64,000 nucleotides of DNA, taken from assembly GCF_900090145.1 (NCBI RefSeq), contig NZ_FMHI01000016.1, forward strand, positions 98,803 through 162,802. The letters are read 5' to 3'. Under the pieces are notes generated by a model, which saw only the letters and a program-made list of their open reading frames with translations, was not told where the DNA came from and did no database searches. The DNA comes from Streptomyces sp. WMMB 322 (GTDB taxonomy: Bacteria; Actinomycetota; Actinomycetes; Streptomycetales; Streptomycetaceae). A program made the translations under genes and the position numbers. Below are positions 52,509 to 60,239 of this stretch, piece after piece (position 1 is the first letter of the stretch; every line of letters starts with the position of its first letter).

Positions 52509-52766
52509 TCCATGAAGCGAACCAACGTCTACGCCGACCCGGAAGACCTCGCCATCATCAAGGAGGCGGCGAAGCGGCGGGGGATCAGCGAGGCCGAGAT
52601 CATCCGCCAGGGCATCCACCTCGCGGCCATGGCGAACCGCGTCTGGGACGAGCCGCTTTTCTCCCGTACGTTCGAGGGATCCGGCCGTACGCCCACGAAG
52701 CGCGACGTGCGCAACGCCGTCGCCGACGCCGCTGTCCGTGAGAGCGAGGCCGGATCAGCCGCGTGA
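52506..52766 (+). CDS. Ribbon-helix-helix antitoxin (VapB-type)
   Basis: An 86-residue antitoxin. The N-terminus KRTNVYADPEDLAIIKEAAKRRGISEAEIIRQGI is a ribbon-helix-helix DNA-binding domain; the remainder, with GRTPTKRDVRNAVADAA, would wrap and inhibit the toxin. ATG at 52506 is the leaderless start, or ATG at 52512. Its stop overlaps the toxin GTG by four bases (GTGA). Autoregulation is expected from the operator repeats in front of the gene. Confidence 0.88.
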   Translation: MSMKRTNVYADPEDLAIIKEAAKRRGISEAEIIRQGIHLAAMANRVWDEPLFSRTFEGSGRTPTKRDVRNAVADAAVRESEAGSAA

Positions 52767-53206
52767 TCATCGTCATCGCGGACACGTCCGGGCTGCTGGC
52801 CGCGCTCGACTCGACCCATCCGGAGCGTCGGCCGGCCGGCGAGGCGATCATGGCTGCGGGTCTGCTGGTGATGTCTCCACTGCTGCTCGCCGAGATCGAT
52901 CACGTCGCCACTCGCGAACTCGGCAGGGAGGCGGCACTCAGCGCGGTCGATGACATCCGGCACTGGATGCGTCGTGGTCGCGTCGTCGTTCCCGAGATCA
53001 CCGAAGATCACCTCGGGGCCGCTCAGTCCGTACGCGCCCGCTACAGCAGTCTCGACCTGGACCTGGCGGACGCCGTGAACGTGGCCCTCGCCGCCGACTA
53101 CGACACCGACGCCGTCCTCACCCTCGATCGCCGAGACTTCCGCGCCGTGCGCCCCCTCGGTCGTCACAAGGCGTTCCGACTGCTGCCCGACGATCTGCCC
53201 CTTTGA
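52763..53206 (+). CDS. PIN-domain ribonuclease toxin (VapC-type)
   Basis: A 147-residue PIN-domain nuclease. Acidic metal residues are in VIADTSGLLAALD, the Glu in LLLAEIDHVATRELG, and the Asp group in SLDLDLADAVNVALAADYDTDAVLTLDRRDF. VapC toxins cleave tRNA or rRNA when the antitoxin is degraded. GTG at 52763 overlaps the antitoxin stop. A hairpin lies downstream. Confidence 0.92.
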   Translation: MIIVIADTSGLLAALDSTHPERRPAGEAIMAAGLLVMSPLLLAEIDHVATRELGREAALSAVDDIRHWMRRGRVVVPEITEDHLGAAQSVRARYSSLDLDLADAVNVALAADYDTDAVLTLDRRDFRAVRPLGRHKAFRLLPDDLPL

Positions 53207-53263
53207 GCGGACCGTCCAGTTCCGGGTCGGCCGCGGAGAGCGGCAGGCGCCGGGGATGCAGAG

Positions 53264-53308
53264 GCGGCGGCCCCGGACGCGCAACGATGCGCCTTCAAGG
53301 GCCGCCGC
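53264..53308. terminator. Terminator hairpin between convergent toxin and sigma factor genes
   Basis: GCGGCGGCCC (53264-53273) pairs with GGGCCGCCGC (53299-53308), a 10-bp stem with a 25-nt loop, between the two convergent stops. Confidence 0.65.
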
Positions 53309-53314
53309 ATCCCG

Positions 53315-53977
53315 TCAAGCCGCCGAACCCGCCAGGGCGACCCGGCCGTCACCCGGTTCGACCCGGCCGTCACCCGGTTCCGCGTGCCCTGCGGGCCGGC
53401 CGGTGACGGTGGCGTCCCCGGCCGGGCGGTCCGCCTCCGCCTCTTCCAGAAGGGAGATCAGGCTCTCGCGCGCCCGCGCGACGCGTGAGCGCACCGTGCC
53501 CAGCGGGCAGCCGATCACCGCTGCGGCCTGCGCGTAGGAGAGTCCGAGGAGTTGGGTGAGGACGAACGCTTCGCGGCGCCGGCCGTCGATGACTGCCAGC
53601 AGTTCGCTCAGCGCCACTCCCTCCTCGAATCCGGGCAGCCCGCGCGGCTGAGCCTTCTCCACCGCCGTCTCCCAGTCGTCCGAGGCCGAGAGCCGGGGAC
53701 GGCACGAGCCGGCGCGGATGCGGTCGGCCACAGCCCGGCGGGCGATGGTGAGCAGCCAGGTACGGGCCGAGGACCTTCCCTCGAACCCCGGCAGACTCCG
53801 CAGCGCGCGCAGATAGGTCTCCTGGACGAGATCGTCCGCGGCCTGGGCGTCGCCGCTGAGGTGAGTGACGAACCGGCGGACATCGAGTTGCGTGGCCCGG
53901 ACGAACTCCTGCGCCGCCTCCTCGTCTCCGGAGCGGGCGGCCAGCGCCCACGCCGTCGCTTCCGTGTCGTCAGCCAC
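53315..53977 (-). CDS. ECF-family RNA polymerase sigma factor
   Basis: A 220-residue ECF sigma factor. Region 2 reads RRFVTHLSGDAQAADDLVQETYLRAL with the DDLVQE core-binding motif and SSARTWLLTIARRAVADRIR; region 4 has REAFVLTQLLGLSYAQAAAVIGCPLGTVRSRVARARESL. The last ~30 residues are a Gly/Asp-rich tail with a 7-residue tandem repeat. GTG at 53977 has GGGGAG seven bases upstream; longer in-frame starts are low-complexity. It is head-to-head with a zf-HC2 gene, only 49 bases between starts. The target promoters are not identified. Confidence 0.9.
   Translation of the reverse strand: MADDTEATAWALAARSGDEEAAQEFVRATQLDVRRFVTHLSGDAQAADDLVQETYLRALRSLPGFEGRSSARTWLLTIARRAVADRIRAGSCRPRLSASDDWETAVEKAQPRGLPGFEEGVALSELLAVIDGRRREAFVLTQLLGLSYAQAAAVIGCPLGTVRSRVARARESLISLLEEAEADRPAGDATVTGRPAGHAEPGDGRVEPGDGRVALAGSAA
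53339..53380 (-). repeat. Two tandem 21-bp units in the sigma factor tail
   Basis: GACCCGGCCGTCACCCGGTT followed by C is repeated exactly once more, encoding (on the minus strand) EPGDGRV-EPGDGRV. It is an in-frame duplication near the C-terminus. Confidence 0.9.
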
Positions 53978-54026
53978 CGTACGGCTCCCCTCCCCGCCAC
54001 CGGAGCGGACCGAGGAGGATGGGCGC

Positions 54027-54314
54027 ATGCTCTGCTCCCGCGCCCGCACCGCCCTCTCCGCCCGGCTCGACGAGGAGGACCTGCCTCCCGGTGTCACCGG
54101 GCGGAGACTGGAGGAGCACCTGACGGGATGCGCCGACTGCCGGGCGTGGGAGGTCAAGGCGCTCCGGCTGCGACGGGACGTCACCGGCGACGTGCCGGGT
54201 GACGTCACAGGGAGCTCCGGGTGCGGGGGACAGGCCCCGCACCCGGGGTCGCCGGGAGGCAGCTTCGACGGTCCCGGTCCGGCTTCGGGGAGTCCTGGCC
54301 GGCGGGCCTGCTGA
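54027..54314 (+). CDS. Zinc-finger (zf-HC2) anti-sigma-like protein
   Basis: A 95-residue protein with the zf-HC2 motif LEEHLTGCADC (H-x3-C-x2-C) preceded by LCSRARTALSARLDEE, as in the anti-sigma domain of RsrA-like and membrane anti-sigma factors. No membrane segment follows; the second half is Gly/Pro-rich and probably disordered. Thus it could be a soluble, possibly redox-sensitive, regulator of the ECF factor encoded divergently. GAGGAGGA at 54012-54019 sets the ATG. It ends at a bidirectional hairpin. Confidence 0.82.
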   Translation: MLCSRARTALSARLDEEDLPPGVTGRRLEEHLTGCADCRAWEVKALRLRRDVTGDVPGDVTGSSGCGGQAPHPGSPGGSFDGPGPASGSPGRRAC

Positions 54315-54448
54315 ACGGAGCTGTTTCCGAGTGGTGTCTGGCGGGGTCCCGGGGGGTCCGGGCGCCCGCGTGCGCACAGGGGTCATCGTCTGACGTCCTT
54401 CGGGTGATCCGGCTGCCGTGTCCGGTCAGCCGGTGAACGATCCCGCGC

Positions 54449-54472
54449 CCGGCGCCTGCGGGCAGGCGCCGG
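54449..54472. terminator. Bidirectional terminator hairpin
   Basis: CCGGCGCCTGC (54449-54459) pairs with GCAGGCGCCGG (54462-54472), an 11-bp stem with a very short loop, between the convergent anti-sigma and His-rich protein genes. Confidence 0.8.
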
Positions 54473-54495
54473 CCGGGCTTACGGCCGTGCTGTCG

Positions 54496-55248
54496 TCAGA
54501 CAGCCCGGCCGCCCGGCGGACCTCTCAACCAGATGACGTGACTCAGGAAGAACTGCCGCGGAGCGCGCCGCCGTTCCGGGCGGCCCGGCCGCAGTACGGG
54601 AATCGGCGCCGGCAGGGAAAGTGCGGGAGTGGTCAGGAGCGGCCCGAAGAACTTCGCGGACGCCACACGCAGAAGCTGGAAGACCGCCCGCTCTCCGCCC
54701 CACATCCACCAGGCGCTGAGCAGCGCCACGAGGAGGTGGGCGGCGAGCATACCGGTCGAGTCGCCGTGTCCGCCGTGGAGCGGGGCCGGAACGTCCCCTC
54801 CGGAACCGGGCGTTGCCGGCGGCGCGTGACTCGCCGTCCCGTGCTGCATGTGCGGGCTCATGTCGTGGGCGTGACCGGCCAGTTGTCCGTCCGTCGCGTG
54901 CATGCCGTGCGACCCGTGCGTCCCGCCCGTCCCGCGCGTTGCGTGCAACCCGGGGGGTGCGGCATGTGCGGACGAAGGGGCCCCTTGAGGCGTCGTGGCT
55001 TGGCCCAGCGAGAAAGCCGTGTGCAGGAAGAACTGCGTGAAGACCGTCAGGGCGCCGACGAGCAGAGGCCCGCGCTCCCTGCCCGTCAGGAACCAGGCGA
55101 CGCCGGCGGTGCCGGCCCAGCCGACGGCGAGCATCCAGGCCGGCACCGTATGTCCGGACGTCATCGCATGTCCGGTCGCCGCGAGCACCGCACAGACAGC
55201 CGCGAACGCTCCGGCGCGCAGCACTCTGAGGACGCTTCCCGCATGCAT
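54496..55248 (-). CDS. Membrane protein with a His/Met-rich loop
   Basis: A 250-residue membrane protein I cannot name with certainty; it may belong to a DUF5134-like group. Four hydrophobic segments (AGAFAAVCAVLAATGHAM, WMLAVGWAGTAGVAWFLTG, LLVGALTVFTQFFLHTAFSLG, MLAAHLLVALLSAWWMWGG) surround a ~60-residue loop dense in His and Met (HGSHGMHATDGQLAGHAHDM), suited to binding Cu or another soft metal. ATG 55248 is the first start before the membrane segments; a weak GGGCGGA lies upstream. The neighbouring PepSY gene also has a His-rich loop, supporting a metal-linked role by context only. Confidence 0.65.
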   Translation of the reverse strand: MHAGSVLRVLRAGAFAAVCAVLAATGHAMTSGHTVPAWMLAVGWAGTAGVAWFLTGRERGPLLVGALTVFTQFFLHTAFSLGQATTPQGAPSSAHAAPPGLHATRGTGGTHGSHGMHATDGQLAGHAHDMSPHMQHGTASHAPPATPGSGGDVPAPLHGGHGDSTGMLAAHLLVALLSAWWMWGGERAVFQLLRVASAKFFGPLLTTPALSLPAPIPVLRPGRPERRRAPRQFFLSHVIWLRGPPGGRAV

Positions 55249-55616
55249 GGTCCGCCCATCGTCGCACCCGCTCAGCGGGCCGGACATGGACGGCCGAAAA
55301 CCGCTCACTCACGGACAGAAGCTGTGAACGCGCGGCCGGCGGCCGTCCCCTGGCGCGTCTCGTTCCGTGTCCCGCATTCCGCCGCACCCGATGACCGGCT
55401 GTTGTGACGGAACATGACCCCGACGTCCTCGGCGTTCACGCTGATCGCCGGGGAAGGGACGGGATGCGACGGGACGCAGCGTGGCGGGTCCGACCGTGCC
55501 CCACCCCGGCAACTCAGGTGAGGAGTACGGATATTGGCTTGCCGGCCCGCCACGGCGCGTGGACCCGCCAGGATCGTCGGCGCGCCGGTGAGTACCCGGC
55601 GCAGACCGGGCGCGCA
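55249..55616. promoter_or_regulatory. Gap between His-rich protein and PepSY genes
   Basis: About 370 bases without a convincing gene. It contains the promoter for the His-rich protein gene (minus strand). GGAAC at 55409-55413 resembles an ECF -35, but on the plus strand with an atypical 19-base gap to CGTT and no downstream gene, so its meaning is doubtful. Confidence 0.35.
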
Positions 55617-57053
55617 TCACGCCTCCCGGTCGCGGCGCACCCGCCCAACCAGGAGATCCACGGCCAGGAACAGCAGCAGCGGGATGCCGAACCACGGGAG
55701 CCAGTACGCCACGAGCGCGGTCACGGCGACGGCGGGGGCAAGCACCCTTCCCGGGAGCCGGCGCCACGCTCCGCGCGCCGGAGCACGTCCCGCTCGCGGC
55801 AGCCGCCCGGAGGAAGCGCTGCTGCGCATGGGCCGTCGCAGCCACCACATCCGGTAGCCCCAGAAGATCATTCCGATCAGCGCGAGGGCGAGCACGGCCA
55901 GCACGATCTGGTTGACCAGACCGAACAGCAGGCCCATGTGCGCGTCCACGCCCCAGCGGGACAGCTTCGCCAGCAGGGGGTAGTCGTCGAAGCGGAGAGT
56001 CGCGGTGATCTCGCCGGAGTCCGGTGCCACCGCGACCGAATCCTGCCGCTCCGGCCAGGAGCGGGTGTTCTCCTTCACGACGTACGCACTGCCGTTGCCG
56101 GCAGGGGGCGTGATGTCCAGGACGCCGCCGAGCCCGGCTTCGCGCGCCGCTCGTACGGCGCCGTCGATGCCGATGTCCCGGCCGCCCGCCTCTCCCGCTC
56201 CCGCTCCGTGGCCGTGGCCGTGGTCGTGTTCTTGCGCTTTCGGCACGCCGGCCGCGACCGTCGGCGTAGGGCTGTTCAGCTGCTCCCGGAGCTGTGTGAT
56301 GTTGGCTCCCGCGTATGCGGACCACGTCAGACCCGTCGCCGACAGCCCCAACAGGCCTGCGGCCGCCCAGAGTCCGACCGCTCCGTGCCATGACCTCACC
56401 CGCCGTCGTCCCGCGGGCGCCGACTGCTCGGGAAGCAGCGTGCGGCGCAGCCTGCGGCGCGAGCGCCGCGCCCCGATCCACAGCACCAGCCCGCCGGCGA
56501 CCTCCACCCACAGCCAACTCGCCGCGATCTCGCTGTAGTTGCGTCCGAGATCGCCCAGGTGGAGGTTGCGGTGCAGATCGTCGAACCAGGCGCGCGCCGG
56601 AAGCCACTGCCCGAAGGTCTCCAGCGTGCCCAGCACCGAGTGGTCGTAGGGATCGACGAAGGCGGTCCGCGTGTACCCCTCCTCCAGCCCCGGCTCCTCG
56701 AAGACGACCCGCGTACTGTCATCGGGGCCCGGCCCGGTCGTCACGGAGACCAGGGTGCCGTCCGGTACGGCCTTCTTCGCCGCGGCCACCTGAACCTTCA
56801 GCGAGTCCGGTTCACCTCGCGGGGCCACCTTCAACTCGTGCTGGTACAGCGCCCTCTCCAACTGGGGTGTCGCCGTGTAGAGAAGACCGGTCACGGCCGC
56901 GACAAGCAGGAACGGACCGATGAAGACTCCAGCGAAGAAGTGCAGGCGCAGCAACAGCGCCCGTATTCCCGCCCATGTGCCCGCCGTGTCTGTTGCCGGC
57001 GCCCCGGAAGGTGACTCCTCCACCCGCGGCGAAGTAGCCGTGCTGCTCACCAT
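55617..57053 (-). CDS. PepSY-associated transmembrane protein
   Basis: A 478-residue membrane protein of the PepSY_TM family. It has an N-terminal membrane segment (LHFFAGVFIGPFLLVAAVTGLLYT), a PepSY-like periplasmic region with WFDDLHRNLHLGDLGRNYSE, three more segments and a terminal pair. His-rich EHDHGHGHGAGAG lies in an outer loop. Conserved His in LHRNLHLG and DAHMGLLFG suit haem-dependent reduction; PepSY_TM proteins near siderophore importers can act as ferric-siderophore reductases. The ATG at 57053 has AGAGGAA just upstream. It sits downstream of the importer operon on the same strand, after a hairpin. Confidence 0.85.
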   Translation of the reverse strand: MVSSTATSPRVEESPSGAPATDTAGTWAGIRALLLRLHFFAGVFIGPFLLVAAVTGLLYTATPQLERALYQHELKVAPRGEPDSLKVQVAAAKKAVPDGTLVSVTTGPGPDDSTRVVFEEPGLEEGYTRTAFVDPYDHSVLGTLETFGQWLPARAWFDDLHRNLHLGDLGRNYSEIAASWLWVEVAGGLVLWIGARRSRRRLRRTLLPEQSAPAGRRRVRSWHGAVGLWAAAGLLGLSATGLTWSAYAGANITQLREQLNSPTPTVAAGVPKAQEHDHGHGHGAGAGEAGGRDIGIDGAVRAAREAGLGGVLDITPPAGNGSAYVVKENTRSWPERQDSVAVAPDSGEITATLRFDDYPLLAKLSRWGVDAHMGLLFGLVNQIVLAVLALALIGMIFWGYRMWWLRRPMRSSASSGRLPRAGRAPARGAWRRLPGRVLAPAVAVTALVAYWLPWFGIPLLLFLAVDLLVGRVRRDREA

Positions 57054-57192
57054 GGTCTTCCTCTCCCTGCTCCTGTCGGCCCCCGGTGCGGGGGTGCGGG
57101 CAGGTAGTCGGCGGGAGCGACGGCCCGGTTCCCGCGCGGCCTGCTCGAAGGATGTGACCCCTCGCACGCGCTGCCGGCCCCGGCGCCGCCGT

Positions 57193-57230
57193 CCGCATCT
57201 TCGCGGCCACGGAACCGCGAAGAAATGCGG
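57193..57230 (-). terminator. Terminator hairpin at the end of the metallophore-like operon
   Basis: CTTCGCGG (57199-57206) pairs with CCGCGAAG (57215-57222), and outer CCGCAT/ATGCGG (57193-57198 with 57225-57230) extends the stem. It lies 25 bases beyond the stop of the substrate-binding lipoprotein gene. Confidence 0.75.
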
Positions 57231-57254
57231 AACGAGGGGGAGGGGTTCGTGGAG

Positions 57255-58262
57255 TCAGCGTTCCAGGTTCCGCATGTATTCGCCGAACTTCTCCAGGCCG
57301 TCGATGTTGCGCGGGCCGCTGATGCCCTCGTTGTAGTCGAGGATGAAGAAGTTGTTCTTCTTCACGGCGGGCAACTCCTTGGTCTGCGGCGATTTCCTGA
57401 GGAACTCGATCTTCTTCTCGGCGGGTTTGTCACCGTAGTCGAGGATGATGATGACCTCCGGCCGGGCCTTGGTGACGCTCTCCCAGTTCACCTGTGTCCA
57501 GCGCTCGTCGAGGTCGGAGAAGATGTTCTTCCCGCCGGCCTTCTTGATGATGTCGTCGGGCGGGACCTGGTTGCCTGCCGTGAAGGGCTGGTCGGTACCC
57601 GAGTCGTAGAGGAAGACGGGGGCGGGGTCGCCCTTCGGTGCCTTCGAAGCCACGGCCTTCTCCCGCTCCCGCAGCTCGTCGACGACCTTCTTCGCCTTCT
57701 CCTCCACCCTGAATATCTTCCCGAGCCGCTCCAGGTCTGTGTAGAGGGCTTCGAACGGCTTCTTCTTCTCGGGAAAACCGGGGTAGTTGTAGCAGCTCTC
57801 GGTGTGCATGAAGCTCTGGATCCCGAGCTTGTCCAGGATCTGTGGGGTGATACCGCGCTGGTCGCTGAAGCCGGAGTTCCAGCCGGCGACCACGAAGTCC
57901 GACTTGGCGTCGGCGACGAGTTCCTTGTTGAGGAGATCTTCGCTGAGCTTCTTCACCTCGGCGTATTCGGACGCCCATGGCGACTCGCTCACGGGAGGGT
58001 TCGCCGGTGGCATCACGTAGCCGTGGACGTGCTTCGTCAGCCCGAGACTGAAGAGTTTGTCGGCGCTTCCTCCCTCGTAGGCGACAGCGCGCTTCGGGAC
58101 GGTGTATTCGACCGGCTCTCCGCACCTTTTGACGGTGACCTTCTCCGAATTCTTCCCGCCGGTCGCGACGTCGGCGCCGCAACCGCTGAGGAGGAGTGCG
58201 GCGGCGGTCGATCCGATGACGGCGTGCCGCCGCGCGTTGTTCAGTGGCCGGATGACGGGCAT
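57255..58262 (-). CDS. ABC importer substrate-binding lipoprotein (metal-chelate/siderophore family)
   Basis: A 335-residue lipoprotein of the FepB/BtuF-like class. The lipobox LLLSGC places the lipid-anchored Cys at residue 28. The two lobes are joined by a long helix (DLERLGKIFRVEEKAKKVVDELR). Unusual features are the aromatic/Cys-containing SFMHTESCYNYPGFPEKKKPF region and GFSDQRGITPQIL. It resembles a group annotated in databases as putative F420-0 transporters, a call made from context; a metal chelate is at least as likely. Its start overlaps the end of the ATPase gene by 22 bases. Confidence 0.85.
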   Translation of the reverse strand: MPVIRPLNNARRHAVIGSTAAALLLSGCGADVATGGKNSEKVTVKRCGEPVEYTVPKRAVAYEGGSADKLFSLGLTKHVHGYVMPPANPPVSESPWASEYAEVKKLSEDLLNKELVADAKSDFVVAGWNSGFSDQRGITPQILDKLGIQSFMHTESCYNYPGFPEKKKPFEALYTDLERLGKIFRVEEKAKKVVDELREREKAVASKAPKGDPAPVFLYDSGTDQPFTAGNQVPPDDIIKKAGGKNIFSDLDERWTQVNWESVTKARPEVIIILDYGDKPAEKKIEFLRKSPQTKELPAVKKNNFFILDYNEGISGPRNIDGLEKFGEYMRNLER

Positions 58263-59053
58263 GACGTGTCACTTCCATTCGGTGATGAAGGGCTGAGGGA
58301 ATACAGCAGTTGCGGATCTCCGGTCAGCGGGTGGCTGACGAGGGTGGTGCGGACGCCGAAGACGTCGTGAACCAGCCGGGGGGTCAGGACCTTCTCCGGA
58401 GTTCCGGTGGAGACCAGACGTCCCTCGGAGAGGACACCGATGCGGTCGCATGCGGCGGCGGCCAGGTTCAGGTCGTGCAGCACGATCAACGTGGTCAGGC
58501 CCGTGCCGCGCAGCAGCGACAGCAACTCCACCTGATGCCGCACGTCGAGATGGTTGGTCGGCTCGTCGAGGACGAGGACCGCAGGCTCCTGGACGAGAGC
58601 ACGGGCGACGAGAACGCGCTGCCGCTCGCCGCCGGAGAGCGTCATGACGCCGCGCCCGGCCAGGTGAGCGATGCCGAGCTGTTCCATGGCCCGCTCGCAC
58701 AGCTCCCGCTCCCTGTCGCCGAGCACCTGGTTGCCCCGCATGTGGGGTGTACGGCCCAGCGCGACGATCTCCTCGACGGTGAAGTCGAGTTCGACCTCCC
58801 CGTCCTGGGCGAGGGCGGCGACGAGCCGGGCACTTCGCCGCATGCTCAGCGACGACAGCTCCTGCTCACCGATCCACACCGTCCCGGAACTGGGGCGCAG
58901 CGCCCGGTAGATGCACTTCAGCGCGGTGGACTTGCCGCTTCCGTTCGGTCCGACGAGACCGACGCACCGCCCGTCCGTCACGTCCAGGGAGAGGTCGTGC
59001 ACGAGTTTCCTGCCGTCGGTGACGACCGAGAGCCGGTCGAGTGTCAGGTCCAT
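58241..59053 (-). CDS. ABC importer ATPase (FecE/BtuD type)
   Basis: A 270-residue ATPase. Walker A is GPNGSGKSTAL, the signature is LSGGERQRV, Walker B is VLVLDEPTNHLD and the switch His is in IVLHDLNLAAAACD, all typical of iron-siderophore/B12 importers. GGAGG lies six bases before the ATG at 59053, which overlaps the permease stop by one base (TGATG). The C-terminal ~25 residues are Ser-rich and overlap the next gene. Confidence 0.95.
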   Translation of the reverse strand: MDLTLDRLSVVTDGRKLVHDLSLDVTDGRCVGLVGPNGSGKSTALKCIYRALRPSSGTVWIGEQELSSLSMRRSARLVAALAQDGEVELDFTVEEIVALGRTPHMRGNQVLGDRERELCERAMEQLGIAHLAGRGVMTLSGGERQRVLVARALVQEPAVLVLDEPTNHLDVRHQVELLSLLRGTGLTTLIVLHDLNLAAAACDRIGVLSEGRLVSTGTPEKVLTPRLVHDVFGVRTTLVSHPLTGDPQLLYSLSPSSPNGSDTSCPSSGH

Positions 59054-60189
59054 CAGCGGCCTCCGAACATGTAGGCCCTGCGGCGCATCAAGGAGACGAA
59101 CACCGGGACGCCGACCAGCGCGGTGATGACGCCGAGGGGAAGTTCCCGCGGGGCGACGAGAGTCCGGGCCACCAGATCCACCCAAACCATGAAGACCGCT
59201 CCCACGAGAGGAGCGACCGCGAGTACGCGTGCGTGGGTGGCTCCGACGACCATGCGGACCAGGTGAGGCATGACCAGACCGACGAAGCCGATGGCACCGC
59301 TCACGGCGACCATCGCGCCGGTGACGAGCGAGACGAGGACCAGGAGCCCCTTGCGGTGCCGGTCGGGGTCGACACCCAGGCTCGCCGCGGTCTCGTCGCC
59401 GAGCGCCATCACGTCCAGCGCGCGGCTGAAGCGCCTCAGCACGACCACCCCGAGCAGCACCGCCGCGGCCACGACGGGCAGGGCGGCCCACGTGGCGGCG
59501 CCGAAGCTGCCCATCGTCCAGTACAGGACCGTGCTGGTGGCCTCGCTGTTGGGGACCAAGTAGATGATCAGACTCATGACGGCCTGGAAGCCGAGTGCCA
59601 TGGCGACGCCGGTCAGGACGAGCCGCAGCGGCGAGAGCCCGCCCCGGCTCGCCGCTGCTCCGTACACGAGGGCCGAAGCCGCGAGCGCTCCCAGAAAGGC
59701 ACCGGCCGACATGGCGTGGACCCCCAGACCGGCGAGCCCGCCGGTGACGGTGACGCCCACCGCGCCGACGGACGCCCCTGAGGAGACGCCCAGCACGTAC
59801 GGGTCGGCCAGCGCGTTGCGCACCATCGCCTGGATGGCCACACCCGCGGTGCTCAGACCGGCCCCGACCAGCGCGGCCAGCAGCACTCGGGGAGTGCGGA
59901 TCTCCCAGACGATCTGATAGGTCGTCGCCTCGCTCGCGCCGATCTGCCCGCCGCTGAGGGCCGCCCAAAGGTAGCGGGCCGTCTCGCCCGGCCGGATCAC
60001 CGCAGACCCGAGACCGATCGCCACCACGACGGAGACCAGCAGCACCACGAACAGAGCGACGCAGGCCGCGGTCAGACCCCGTCGCGGGGACGACGGCCCC
60101 GGACCAGGGGCGCCCGCAGCGCCGCGCGCGCTCTCGTCCGTGTGTGCGCCACTGCTCCCCGGCGGCGCGGAGGGGGCGGACGGGTGCAT
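59053..60189 (-). CDS. ABC importer permease (FecCD/BtuC family)
   Basis: A 378-residue permease with about ten membrane segments after a disordered Ser/Gly/Pro N-terminus of ~40 residues. The family motifs WEIRTPRVLLAALVGAGLSTAGVAIQAMVRNALADPYVLG and FVGLVMPHLVRMVVGATHARVL (the coupling helix) are present. One gene probably makes a homodimer. AAAGGA precedes the ATG at 60189. It lies 50 bases downstream of the MFS gene. Confidence 0.95.
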   Translation of the reverse strand: MHPSAPSAPPGSSGAHTDESARGAAGAPGPGPSSPRRGLTAACVALFVVLLVSVVVAIGLGSAVIRPGETARYLWAALSGGQIGASEATTYQIVWEIRTPRVLLAALVGAGLSTAGVAIQAMVRNALADPYVLGVSSGASVGAVGVTVTGGLAGLGVHAMSAGAFLGALAASALVYGAAASRGGLSPLRLVLTGVAMALGFQAVMSLIIYLVPNSEATSTVLYWTMGSFGAATWAALPVVAAAVLLGVVVLRRFSRALDVMALGDETAASLGVDPDRHRKGLLVLVSLVTGAMVAVSGAIGFVGLVMPHLVRMVVGATHARVLAVAPLVGAVFMVWVDLVARTLVAPRELPLGVITALVGVPVFVSLMRRRAYMFGGR

Positions 60190-60239
60190 GCGCAGTCCTT
60201 TCCGGAACACAGAGGCCGTGTTCATGGGGAGTGAGCCGG

